Positions 16,426 through 24,283 of a DNA stretch of 64,000 bases are shown here, in pieces. The stretch is from contig JOGW01000002.1 in assembly GCA_000721375.1 (NCBI GenBank), forward strand, positions 744,001 through 808,000. Direction: 5' to 3'. The position numbers and the translations under genes are program-made. The notes below the pieces were generated by a model. The model saw only the letters and a list, made by a program, of their open reading frames with translations, was not told the origin of the DNA and did not search any database. Source of the stretch: Streptomyces sp. NRRL B-3428. Its GTDB lineage: Bacteria > Actinomycetota > Actinomycetes > Streptomycetales > Streptomycetaceae. The first letter of the stretch is position 1. The number at the start of each line of letters is the position of its first letter.

Positions 16426-18219
16426 ATGCCGAAGCACACGCACATCCAGCCCGCAGCCCCTGCCCAAAGCGCCGACGAGTACGCGCTGGCCTGCTGGGAG
16501 GACGACGGCGGACCCGTCTATGAGCCGACTCCGGCCGCGCATACGCGGCAGTGGCTGCGGATTGCGGCCGAGTTGGCCGACCGGTTGCCGGAGCTCACTG
16601 GCCGAGAAGATCTGATCGTCACCTGTCGGGAGGAGACCCGCTCGGGTGCGGCGGCCGCCTTCTACCCGACCCTTGCCGAGGTCGAGATCCGCCGCTCAAT
16701 CTTTGCTCCGCACGTTCCGGGCTCGATCCGGCCGGGCCGGTGCGGGGATGAAGACCGCTACCCGGCAGCCTGGGGCGCCTTCGTGCACGAGAGCGCGCAC
16801 GCCGCACACACCAGGTGGTTCACCCCCGAACCGCTGCGCGGCACCGCACTTGATCAAGCCGGGCAGCTGCTGGAGGAGTCCCGCGCCGAACACGCCCACC
16901 TCGCACGGCGCCCGGACGACCGCACCTATCTACGTGCCTGCGTGACCTCCCTGGTGGCCGAGGACATCACCCGCGACACCCCCGCAGACGCCTGGCAAGC
17001 CGCCTTCGCAGCGGGCCTGATCTTGGCCCGTAGGGATGCCGGAATCCTGGACACGGACGAAGTCGACGCTGTCGAGCAGACGGTGCTCGGCATTCTCGGC
17101 ACCGATCTCGTCGACGAGCTGGCGACGATCTGGAAGGCCGTGCACACGACTGCTGACGACGATCAGCAAGCGATGCTCACCCACGCCGAGGCCTGGTGCC
17201 ACGCCCTGGGCGCGGACAAGGCACAGCCGCCCCCGACCGGCACCGGTGGCGAGCGCGGGAAACTCGCCGAGGCCGTCGGCAAGACGACCGGCCAGGTCTC
17301 CGCGAACGAAGCCGTCGAGCAGCAGGCGCGCGCGGCACGGCACCAGCAGGCGCGCGCCAAGCAGATGGCGGCCGAGCAGAAACGTAAGGCGAAGGAGACG
17401 GCCGGACGGGTCTTCAACCACAGCTCGAAGCCGTTCACGCCGCGCCCCACTCACAAGAAGTACCGGGCAGCTTCCCCGATCACCGGCACCCGGCCGCCGA
17501 CCGGGCAGGAGAAGGCCTCTGCCGGTCAGCTGGCCCGCGCACTGCGGCAGGCCTCCTACCGCGAGCGCACCGCCACCGTGACCAACTCGGCGGTGCCGCC
17601 GGGCCGGTTGAACATGCGCGGCGCCCTGGCCCGCGACGCCCAGCAGGCCGCCGGAGCCACCCCGACCGCACTGCCCTGGACCAGCTTGCGCCGACAACAG
17701 CTGCCCAGCCCCCCGCTACGGGTGGGGATCGCTGTGGACGTGTCCGGGTCGATGAAACGTGCCGCCGTACCGGTCGCCTCGGCCGCCTGGATCCTCGCCA
17801 AGGCCGCAGCCCTCACCGACCCCGACTCCCAGGCCGCCACCGTCGCTTTCGACCACCACCTCACCGCGATCACCCGCCCCGGACACACCCCCACCCGTGT
17901 GACCACCTTCCAGGCCACCGGCATGGGCCACAGCCTCGACGCGGCCATCGATGCCCTCACGGCCGGGCTCGACCTCACCCACCCCGGAGCAGGCCGCCTC
18001 CTGGTGATCGCCTCCGACGGCTACTACGCCGACACCGAAACCGCCCGCGCCACCTCCAGCCTCAAAACCGTCACCGACAGCGGCTGCTCGGTCCTGTGGC
18101 TCGCCTTCCACCCCGACCCCTGGCCGCTTCCCGGGACCACGGTCCTCGAACTCACCGACCCCACCCACGTCATCACCGCCATCGGCCAGGCCGCCACCCG
18201 CGCCCTCGCGCACCCCTGA
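16426..18219 (+). CDS. VWA domain protein with HExxH-like motif, partner of MoxR ATPase
   Basis: 597 residues. The C-terminal VWA domain (about 430-595) has an intact MIDAS: GIAVDVSGSM (the DxSxS Asp is residue 438), a Thr in the VTTFQATGMG loop, and IASDGYYADTE. The N-terminal domain carries WGAFVHESAHAAHTRW (His-Glu at 121-122), matching the HExxH zinc-site pattern, with a Glu-rich helix LLEESRAEHAH downstream that could give the third ligand. A basic, Gln/Lys-rich central segment links the two. Expected function: metal-dependent substrate or adaptor protein acted on by the upstream AAA+ ATPase, perhaps a protease. The gene lies 38 bases after the ATPase gene, with an AGGAAGGG site. Confidence 0.82.
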   Translation: MPKHTHIQPAAPAQSADEYALACWEDDGGPVYEPTPAAHTRQWLRIAAELADRLPELTGREDLIVTCREETRSGAAAAFYPTLAEVEIRRSIFAPHVPGSIRPGRCGDEDRYPAAWGAFVHESAHAAHTRWFTPEPLRGTALDQAGQLLEESRAEHAHLARRPDDRTYLRACVTSLVAEDITRDTPADAWQAAFAAGLILARRDAGILDTDEVDAVEQTVLGILGTDLVDELATIWKAVHTTADDDQQAMLTHAEAWCHALGADKAQPPPTGTGGERGKLAEAVGKTTGQVSANEAVEQQARAARHQQARAKQMAAEQKRKAKETAGRVFNHSSKPFTPRPTHKKYRAASPITGTRPPTGQEKASAGQLARALRQASYRERTATVTNSAVPPGRLNMRGALARDAQQAAGATPTALPWTSLRRQQLPSPPLRVGIAVDVSGSMKRAAVPVASAAWILAKAAALTDPDSQAATVAFDHHLTAITRPGHTPTRVTTFQATGMGHSLDAAIDALTAGLDLTHPGAGRLLVIASDGYYADTETARATSSLKTVTDSGCSVLWLAFHPDPWPLPGTTVLELTDPTHVITAIGQAATRALAHP

Positions 18220-18265
18220 CCCGAAACCTGCATCTCATCCGGCCAAGACCAAACGGAGACTCGCC

Positions 18266-18649
18266 GTGAACCCCACGACCGACACCCACGCCGTCTACGC
18301 CCCCGAGCTGTGGCTGGACAGCCGCCTGGCCCGTGACTTCACCGGCTCACCCAACCCGCTCGACAATCTGGACTCCACCCACCAAGAAGGCGGCCCGCTG
18401 GCGAAGTTCGCGCAGCTGATCGCCCTGACCGTGCGCGAGCTGGACACCCTGGACGCCGACACGGAAGCACTGCGCGCCCAGGTCGCGCACCGCGCCGCAC
18501 ACGGCGCCCGGTACAGCGACGGCCCCTTCCGCGACGCCCGCGCCGTCCACGAAATCGCCACCGAACTGGCGCGGCACTGCACCCGGCGCTCCTGGACCGC
18601 CACCCAACTGCGGCGCCTGCTGGCCGCCTACACCCACACCACCCGCTGA
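18266..18649 (+). CDS. Hypothetical protein in MoxR/VWA cluster
   Basis: 127 residues, helical, unrecognised. A central coiled-coil-like helix (ALTVRELDTLDADTEALRAQ) and a C-terminal helix pair (VHEIATELARHCTRRSWTA, then LRRLLAAYTHTTR) are visible. The end resembles that of the protein at 19690-20088, suggesting distant relationship. ACGGAGA supplies the ribosome-binding site for the GTG start. Spacing of 46 bases after the VWA gene suggests cotranscription. Confidence 0.6.
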   Translation: MNPTTDTHAVYAPELWLDSRLARDFTGSPNPLDNLDSTHQEGGPLAKFAQLIALTVRELDTLDADTEALRAQVAHRAAHGARYSDGPFRDARAVHEIATELARHCTRRSWTATQLRRLLAAYTHTTR

Positions 18650-18712
18650 ACCCCTCCCCCGAGCCGCCGCCGCGTCCGGCGCGGCTCACCCCGTACAAGG
18701 CAAGGACCCATC

Positions 18713-19162
18713 ATGATCAGCTTCGCTGAACGCGCCCACCAGGCTGCCGTGTTCATGGCCCGGCAGCAGAAGACCAGCCCGTACGGCCCCTGGCGCGGCG
18801 AGGAACACGCCCGTACCGCCGTGCGCCTGGCCTCCATCCTCGGCATCGACGTGTCCGAGGTCGCCACCGCACCGGACTGGCTGCGCCGCCGCCAGGGCCC
18901 CGGCGAGCCCGTCCTCGCCACCGTCACCTGCCCGGTCGACATCGAGACGTACGTATTCCTCAACCGCCAGCCGATCTACACCGACGATCCGCTGTACCTG
19001 CTCGGCCCGTGCCCCGAATGCGGCGCGCAGGTGCCGCTCGCCGAGATCCGCGATCTCGCCGATCTGGGCGCCTTCCTGGCCACCGACCGCAGCTCGGACA
19101 CAGACCTGTTCCACGAGGACCCCGCCCACACCCAGGCATGCCCCCACCGTGAAGGCATCTGA
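18713..19162 (+). CDS. Hypothetical protein with CPEC motif
   Basis: 149 residues, unrecognised. The segment LLGPCPECGAQVPLAEI carries a CxxC pair, with HTQACPH near the C-terminus providing Cys and His, so a single zinc-binding site is plausible. No membrane helix or signal peptide. An AAGGA site precedes the ATG. It belongs to the run of small same-strand genes that follow the MoxR/VWA pair. Confidence 0.6.
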   Translation: MISFAERAHQAAVFMARQQKTSPYGPWRGEEHARTAVRLASILGIDVSEVATAPDWLRRRQGPGEPVLATVTCPVDIETYVFLNRQPIYTDDPLYLLGPCPECGAQVPLAEIRDLADLGAFLATDRSSDTDLFHEDPAHTQACPHREGI

Positions 19163-19240
19163 CCCGACCACCCGTGGCCCGCGCCCTGACCGCCGGGCCA
19201 CGGACACGCCCCCTGCCCCACTCCGGGAGGAAGAACTGCC

Positions 19241-19693
19241 ATGCGTATGACCGACCAGCAGATCCTCGCCCAGCTTCTGCCCGCAACGGCGCTCAACGGC
19301 TGGCAGCTCATCGGCAACGCCCTCTACTGCCCTCCCACCGGACCGCTACGGGTGGCCATCACCGTGCACCGTGGCCCGGCCACCGGCACCCCGCTCGGCC
19401 TGATGACACGCACCGTGCACGTCGAGCACGGTGAACTCGACCGTCAAGTCTTCGACTTCGACCAGAGCGGCGACCCCTGGCAGGTTGCCGCCTTCGACTT
19501 CACCCACGGCACAGTCGCCCCCGGCACCGCGTTCGGCGCCTACTGGCAACTCGTCCGCGCGTATCTCGGCTACTGGCTGCCTGAGAAGTGCACCACCGCC
19601 GCGCGCAACCGGCTGCCCGGCCTTGAACGCGGTGGCGCTTCGGTCATCGCGGCCGATGACGGCGCGACGCCCGACGCTGCGGGCCCGCCGTGA
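19241..19693 (+). CDS. Hypothetical protein in MoxR/VWA cluster
   Basis: 150 residues, unrecognised, with a likely beta-sheet body (LRVAITVHRGPATG, VHVEHGELDRQVFDFDQSGD) and an aromatic helix YWQLVRAYLGYWLPE. No signal or membrane segment. A strong GGGAGGAAG site precedes the ATG. Its end overlaps the next gene by GTGA, so the two are coupled. Confidence 0.6.
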   Translation: MRMTDQQILAQLLPATALNGWQLIGNALYCPPTGPLRVAITVHRGPATGTPLGLMTRTVHVEHGELDRQVFDFDQSGDPWQVAAFDFTHGTVAPGTAFGAYWQLVRAYLGYWLPEKCTTAARNRLPGLERGGASVIAADDGATPDAAGPP

Positions 19694-20088
19694 CCGGCAG
19701 CGCGGCCGCGCTCGGACCTGGGGCTCGCCTGCTGGCCGAGCAACTGCCCCTGCCCGACGACGCAGACCTGTACGCCGAACTTCACCGCCGACATCCCGCT
19801 GGAGATCGCGCCTACCGCCTCGCCCGAGCCCTGACCCAGGCCGCCACCGAACTCGACGGCGCCTTCCGCGAAGCCCAAGACGCCGGACACCTCCTACGCA
19901 CGCACCGCTCCCAGCCCACGCCTGCCCGCGCACCCGCTGCATCCCACAACCCAGCCCTGGAGAACGCGGCCCACAAGCTGGAAATGGCCCTGCTGCGCTG
20001 CGACGTGCTGGATACGGCGCTGATCCGACTACTCGCCGTCTACCTCGACCTCGCCGCCGGGGCCAGCACACCCCCGACCTCCTCCTGA
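19690..20088 (+). CDS. Hypothetical helical protein coupled to upstream gene
   Basis: 132 residues, Ala/Leu-rich and helical: YRLARALTQAATELDGAF, then after a Pro/Ala linker NAAHKLEMALLRCDVLDTAL and IRLLAVYLDLAAGA. The first and last helices recall the protein at 18266-18649. The GTG start shares GTGA with the previous stop. No known function. Confidence 0.6.
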   Translation: MTGSAAALGPGARLLAEQLPLPDDADLYAELHRRHPAGDRAYRLARALTQAATELDGAFREAQDAGHLLRTHRSQPTPARAPAASHNPALENAAHKLEMALLRCDVLDTALIRLLAVYLDLAAGASTPPTSS

Positions 20089-20270
20089 CCAGCGGCGGCG
20101 ATGCGCCCCGCCACGACCATCGGCGCTGTTGCACACGCCCTCACTCGATCCGTTGAACCATCCCCTGGCGAAGATCATCCGAGGTGCGACCGGGGCATGC
20201 CATCAGGCGTACCGCCACGGGCACCGGATGCGCCCTGCACGGGCGGTGACTGGGAAGGGAGGCGGGCATC

Positions 20271-20615
20271 ATGGCCCGTCGATCAATCACCCTGTGGTCC
20301 ATGGCCGTTCTGCTCGGCATGGGTGCGACACCGCCCACTGCACACGCCGACGCCACGCACACAACGCCACCTGCCGTAAGCAGCGTCGTGCGAGGGGTGA
20401 TGTGCACGGTCGTCGTCGATGCGGTCGTGGTGCGGGCCAAGCCCCGCGCGTCGTCCACCGCGCTGGCCGTGGCCCACAGCGGCGACGTGTGCCGGGTACA
20501 CGGCCGCACCGACGGCCGGTGGATCAAGGGCACCTTCAACAACCTCAACGTCACCGGCTATGTCCGCACCGACCTGATCAGCCTCGGCCGCGAAGACCTC
20601 GTACAGACCGGATAG
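20271..20615 (+). CDS. Secreted SH3-like domain protein
   Basis: 114 residues. A signal peptide (RRSITLWSMAVLLGMGATPP, ending near AHADA) is followed by a bacterial SH3-type domain: VVDAVVVRAKPRASSTALAV, then GDVCRVHGRTDGRWIKGTF and VTGYVRTDLI. Two Cys (MCTV and DVCRVH) can form a disulphide. Bacterial SH3 domains bind peptidoglycan or mediate wall contacts. A GGGAGG site precedes the ATG. It could assist a cell-wall process of the element, but nothing ties it to one machine. Confidence 0.7.
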   Translation: MARRSITLWSMAVLLGMGATPPTAHADATHTTPPAVSSVVRGVMCTVVVDAVVVRAKPRASSTALAVAHSGDVCRVHGRTDGRWIKGTFNNLNVTGYVRTDLISLGREDLVQTG

Positions 20616-20627
20616 CGCACCACAGCC

Positions 20628-20675
20628 CCCGCGCCTCCAGCCGAAGCGGCGCCACGCCTCGGCTGGAGGCGCGGG
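20628..20675 (+). terminator. Strong hairpin terminator
   Basis: Perfect 17-bp stem CCCGCGCCTCCAGCCGA / TCGGCTGGAGGCGCGGG with a 14-base loop, 12 bases after the SH3 gene stop. A second small hairpin CTGCCCG-CGGC-CGGGCAG follows at 20683-20700. There is no T-run, as is common in Streptomyces. Confidence 0.8.
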
Positions 20676-20792
20676 CCGAACTCTGCCCGCGGCCGGGCAG
20701 GTTCCACGCGCCACGGGGCAGATTGCCCAGCCGATGCCCGTTCCGGGCGAGTGGTGAGGCCGCGGCCGGCAGGGCTCGAATCGGGGGTCGTC

Positions 20793-21221
20793 ATGAACCA
20801 TGCTGCCGTCTCCAGCGCGTATCGACGGGCGGTGCACCGCATCCTCACCGACGCGTGCGCCACATTGCAGGACGTGCCCGAGGGCGACAATGGTCCTCGC
20901 CTGGAAGACCTGCTGGCACAGGCGGCCGGACTCCCCGGTGCCGCACTGCACGATCCTCAGCCTCGCCCGGGGGTGTGGGCGGTACGCGAGGCAGCCCGCG
21001 CGCTGTTGACGTGCGCGCGGGTGGAGCCACCGGCCCGGCTGACCGACACACAACTGGTCATCCGTCTGCGCCTGCTCGATGAACTGTCGCTCGACGAACG
21101 GATCCGGTTGGTGACCGAGGCCGCGCACCGCACCCGCGTACGACCGGTGACCACAGTGCACTTGCCGCCTCCGCCAGCCGTGTCCGAGGGTGCGGTGCTG
21201 CCCGGGGAGCCCTGCTCGTAA
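20793..21221 (+). CDS. Hypothetical helical protein
   Basis: 142 residues, unrecognised and mainly helical (AYRRAVHRILTDACATLQDV, VWAVREAARALLTCARVEPP, LVIRLRLLDELSLDERIRLV). The ATG at 20793 is chosen because GGGGG lies 8 bases upstream and the longer frame adds only an Arg/Pro-rich stretch. No signal peptide or transmembrane helix. It follows the SH3 gene's terminator, so it has its own promoter, and it faces the GIY-YIG gene tail-to-tail. Confidence 0.55.
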   Translation: MNHAAVSSAYRRAVHRILTDACATLQDVPEGDNGPRLEDLLAQAAGLPGAALHDPQPRPGVWAVREAARALLTCARVEPPARLTDTQLVIRLRLLDELSLDERIRLVTEAAHRTRVRPVTTVHLPPPPAVSEGAVLPGEPCS

Positions 21222-21318
21222 CCCAGACCATGAGGTATCGAGGGTGTCGCTGCGGCCCTCGGCAGCCCGTCCATGGGCGGTGCCTCGACCACTGGCGCCA
21301 CGTCGATCAGGTGGCGGG

Positions 21319-22161
21319 TCAGCGGGCCGACGCCGCCTGCACGATGTCGAACTGGTGGGCACGCACGCTGCCGAAGCGGCGAAGGCCGGAGGGCCGGAGC
21401 GGGCCGAAGTCGTCGGCGATGACCAGGCGTCCGCGCAGATGGGCCGCGTTGACGGTCTTCGTCGATGCGGGGACGCGGCACAGGCCACCGCTTTCGTGCT
21501 CGGCTTTCGCCCAGGCCGACTTGGGGACCCGCACCGAGCCCCACACCCATCGACGGCTCATCGGGCCGGTGACGCCGATGATGAATCCGGGTGGCGTGCC
21601 CTCACCGGACGTCCAGGATTTGATGTGCTGGCGGATCTGCCACCACCCGGCGATGCGCTCGTACACCTCCTCATCCGGCAGATGCAGACGTGGCATGGCC
21701 CCGCGGCGGCGGTCGAACTCGCTCTCGAAGTCGTTGGTGCTGATGAGGACCACCAGCGCGCCGCCGAGTTCCGCAATGTCCATGCGTGTGAGCGGCGGCT
21801 TGTACGCGGACTTGGCGAGGGTGGACGGCAGGCCGAGCGGGGCGAAGTGGCCTCGGCCGTGCACCCCGTTGAAGAGTCCGGAGCCGTTGCGTGCGGTCGG
21901 ATCACTCCAGAAGGTCGAGATCAGGGCGCCCTCGACCGCGTAGGCCTCGCGTTCGTCCCGGCACGGGAAGTGCTCCACGATCGGCGCCACGCGCCGCTTG
22001 CGGAGGCGCTCGATCCATGCCGCGAGCTCCGGATTGTGCGAGCCCTCGAGATGCTTCTCGACCCTCCTGCGAACGCCCTTGCCTATGTAGCGGACCTCCC
22101 GCGTGTCCGGGTCGCGATAGACGTAGACGTAGTACTCCGCATCAGCTTCAACATTCGTCAC
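21319..22161 (-). CDS. GIY-YIG nuclease domain protein
   Basis: 280 residues from the GTG chosen. A GIY-YIG domain of the LEM-3/Slx1-like kind lies at the N-terminus: YYVYVYRDP and VRYIGKG (the two core strands), an Arg/Lys-rich helix, and DEREAYAVEGALIS bearing the catalytic Glu. The rest (about 110-280) is unassigned, with a WVWGSVRVPKSAW strand pair. These domains cut DNA at branched or specific sites. The frame continues to an ATG at 22257, adding 32 residues with no domain character, so the start is uncertain. It lies between the + strand block and the T4SS operon. It could act in element DNA processing or be an independent accessory gene. Confidence 0.7.
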   Translation of the reverse strand: MTNVEADAEYYVYVYRDPDTREVRYIGKGVRRRVEKHLEGSHNPELAAWIERLRKRRVAPIVEHFPCRDEREAYAVEGALISTFWSDPTARNGSGLFNGVHGRGHFAPLGLPSTLAKSAYKPPLTRMDIAELGGALVVLISTNDFESEFDRRRGAMPRLHLPDEEVYERIAGWWQIRQHIKSWTSGEGTPPGFIIGVTGPMSRRWVWGSVRVPKSAWAKAEHESGGLCRVPASTKTVNAAHLRGRLVIADDFGPLRPSGLRRFGSVRAHQFDIVQAASAR

Positions 22162-22304
22162 AGCGGCAGCGTACGGAGAGATCACGCCCTTGACGAGACA
22201 GGGAGCGGCCGCGCGCTTGGCGTCAAGTGCCCTGTACAGCCCTGGAGTTGAGGACAAGAGGCGGGAACCTCGTCACGGCAGCCGCCCGGCAGGGAACGCA
22301 GAGA

Positions 22305-22336
22305 CCGTGTCCCCCGAGCGGGCTCAGGGGACACGG
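22305..22336 (-). terminator. Terminator of the winged-helix gene
   Basis: Perfect 10-bp stem CCGTGTCCCC / GGGGACACGG, extended inside by GAGC/GCTC across one mismatch. It lies 38 bases beyond the stop of the gene at 22374-23105 and probably marks the end of the minus-strand operon. Confidence 0.75.
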
Positions 22337-22373
22337 CCGCAAGCAGGCTGTCAGCCACCCACCTCTGGTCGGG

Positions 22374-23105
22374 TTACGCGGGATCGGGCTTCACCCACCT
22401 GTAGGTGCGAGGCCGCACGGTCACCCGCACCGCCAGACCGTTCGCTTCGATCTTGACGAGCGCATTGGCAATGGCCCCCGACGACTTGCCCAGCGCACGG
22501 CTGATTCGGGTCGCGGTGAATGCCTCCTGCGGGTGGGACTTAAGGTGGTCGATGACCAGCTGGCGCAGCGTCCCAGGGGCCAGCCGCTGCTTCTCGGCGA
22601 GCACGGTGGTAGGCGGAGCGGGAGCAGGCGACTCCTGGTCTGCGGGCGCCGCGAAAGCCTGATCCTCGGAGGTTGCCTCAGGCCCGGACGGTACGTCGAG
22701 TGACAGCGTGGGATCTTCTTGCTTCAGCTCGGGCCGGGTGGGGACGTGGCCTGATCCCGTGGTGGTGTCCGCCTGCGGCTTTGTCGACTGCGTCGGCTCT
22801 GCGAGCTGCGCGGCCGTGTGGCTGGCGGGTGCCACCAGCCAGCGGTCGGGAACGCGTCGGGCGCCTTGGTGGCCGCCGCGGGCGCGGACGGCGAGGCCGT
22901 GCTTCTCGAGGGCGGCCAGGGCGGTGGTGACGGTGGAGCGGCCGAGGCCGGCGGCGAGCGCGAGCTCGGCGGCAGTGACCGGCTCGGTGTGTCCGGCGAG
23001 TTCGGTGTAGACGGCAGAGAGTGTGCCGGTCAGGCCAGTCAGCGGCTGCGGTGCGGGGACCGGCTCAAGAACGCGGCCGGTTTCGCTGGGAGGGTTGTCG
23101 GACAT
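22374..23105 (-). CDS. Protein with two winged-helix domains
   Basis: 243 residues. An N-terminal winged helix (about 30-90, TAAELALAAGLGRSTVTTAL then LEKHGLAVRARGG) and a C-terminal one (about 180-240, TATRISRALGKSSGAIANAL then VRPRTYRW) flank a Pro/Thr-rich linker. The C-terminal domain closely parallels the N-terminal domain of the AAA+ protein at 15239-16387, ending in PRTYR in both. The ATG at 23105 is preferred; the longer frame is Arg-rich and lacks domain features. Probably a DNA-binding regulator of the element, placed after the T4SS operon with a 266-base gap in which I see no gene. Confidence 0.7.
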   Translation of the reverse strand: MSDNPPSETGRVLEPVPAPQPLTGLTGTLSAVYTELAGHTEPVTAAELALAAGLGRSTVTTALAALEKHGLAVRARGGHQGARRVPDRWLVAPASHTAAQLAEPTQSTKPQADTTTGSGHVPTRPELKQEDPTLSLDVPSGPEATSEDQAFAAPADQESPAPAPPTTVLAEKQRLAPGTLRQLVIDHLKSHPQEAFTATRISRALGKSSGAIANALVKIEANGLAVRVTVRPRTYRWVKPDPA

Positions 23106-23371
23106 GGGTGGGGCCTCATCTTCCGTTCGTGCACTGGGTGTTGAGGTCCCCGGCCGGGGCGCATCCGACGTGGGTCGGCTGCGGGATGGTGTCGGTCGGG
23201 CGCGTGCGCAGCGCGGTGTTCCCGATCGAATGCAGCGGTCGGTACGGGCTTCCCCGCTGAGGGTGTTCCGCGCCGATCCGTGCGCTCCCATGGAGGCTCT
23301 GGTCGGCCCCACCAGTCAAGCGGGTTGCCCGATCGATCCGATCTGAGGGTGAACGGCGCGATCGGCGCTGG

Positions 23372-24283
23372 TCATGAGCGTGCCGGGCGATCGGTGGCAT
23401 GGCGGGCGAGCAGCTCGGTGTGGATCTGGCGGGCGCGGTCGGGGCCGATGCGCAGATCGCGGCGCAGCCTCCATACGCTCACCGATCGGCCGGTCGCCGC
23501 CCGCACCGTCTGATCGAGGGCGACGGCCCGCTCCCACACGTCGCCCACCGTCGGGCGCAGCGCGTCGCCCTGGCCCGCCAGGGCCATCGGCACCGTGTTC
23601 GGCGCGCTGTCGGCCGCGACGGGGCCCTGCTGGGGCGCGCCGCTGCCGGATGACGGTGCCATAGGCGGGAACGGCGGTGATTCGGGGGTCGGTTCGGTGA
23701 CGGACCCTGCCCGATCGCCGATCGGCAGCTGGTCGCCCAGGGACGGCACGTGGCCGGTGGGAGCGGTGTCGGGTGAGGCCCATCGGTGTGGACGTGGATT
23801 GGCCGGTGCGGGTGGATCGGTGGGAGCTGGTGCGCCGCTCGCGCCGAGAAGTGGTGCGGCTGCGCGGCGATACGCGGCGATCGTCTCCGTCACGAGGACG
23901 AGCAGCAGAGTCGGTGTCGCGTGCAGGACCACTCCCGCCGGGTCGGCGTCGCTGGGCCAGCCGATCTGGTCGGTCGGCCACAGGGACGGCCAGACGTTCA
24001 TCAAGGTGGCGACGCTGCCGGTGAACCAGCGCAGCGCCGTGGACCAGCCGGACGGGCGTACGCCCCAGGCGGCAAGTCGGGCCTCGCCGTAGAGCGCCAC
24101 GATCAGACCCACGGCGAGCATGGGGTCCAGCAGGATCGCAATCGGCCACGGCACGCCCCGACTGGTCGCGAACAGAGTGACGTTGATCGCCGTGGACACC
24201 AGCGCGAGCACGGCCACCGCGGACAGGGCGCGGGTCAGCATGAGCAGGAACCGCCGCGCCTCGTGCGGCGTCGGGCTGCTCAC
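23372..24283 (-). CDS. DUF2637-like multi-spanning membrane protein
   Basis: 303 residues. Four hydrophobic helices occupy the first 150 residues (LSAVAVLALVSTAINVTLFA, IAILLDPMLAVGLIVALYGE, a weaker one around WSTALRWFTGSVATLMNVW, and VVLHATPTLLLVLVTETIAA), as in the DUF2637/Spd-like proteins of actinobacterial plasmids and ICEs. A Pro-rich linker leads to a C-terminal helix-turn-helix (VWRLRRDLRIGPDRARQIHT). It starts inside the stop of the lytic-enzyme gene (ATGA) and is the last gene of the tight T4SS operon. Suggested role: spread or transfer-associated membrane protein; this rests on family memory. Confidence 0.65.
   Translation of the reverse strand: MSSPTPHEARRFLLMLTRALSAVAVLALVSTAINVTLFATSRGVPWPIAILLDPMLAVGLIVALYGEARLAAWGVRPSGWSTALRWFTGSVATLMNVWPSLWPTDQIGWPSDADPAGVVLHATPTLLLVLVTETIAAYRRAAAPLLGASGAPAPTDPPAPANPRPHRWASPDTAPTGHVPSLGDQLPIGDRAGSVTEPTPESPPFPPMAPSSGSGAPQQGPVAADSAPNTVPMALAGQGDALRPTVGDVWERAVALDQTVRAATGRSVSVWRLRRDLRIGPDRARQIHTELLARHATDRPARS

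Noticed and set aside
23106..23371. Upstream extension of the winged-helix protein to 23312
   Set aside because: The added residues are Arg/Thr-rich with no structure, and the internal ATG at 23105 gives a clean domain start.
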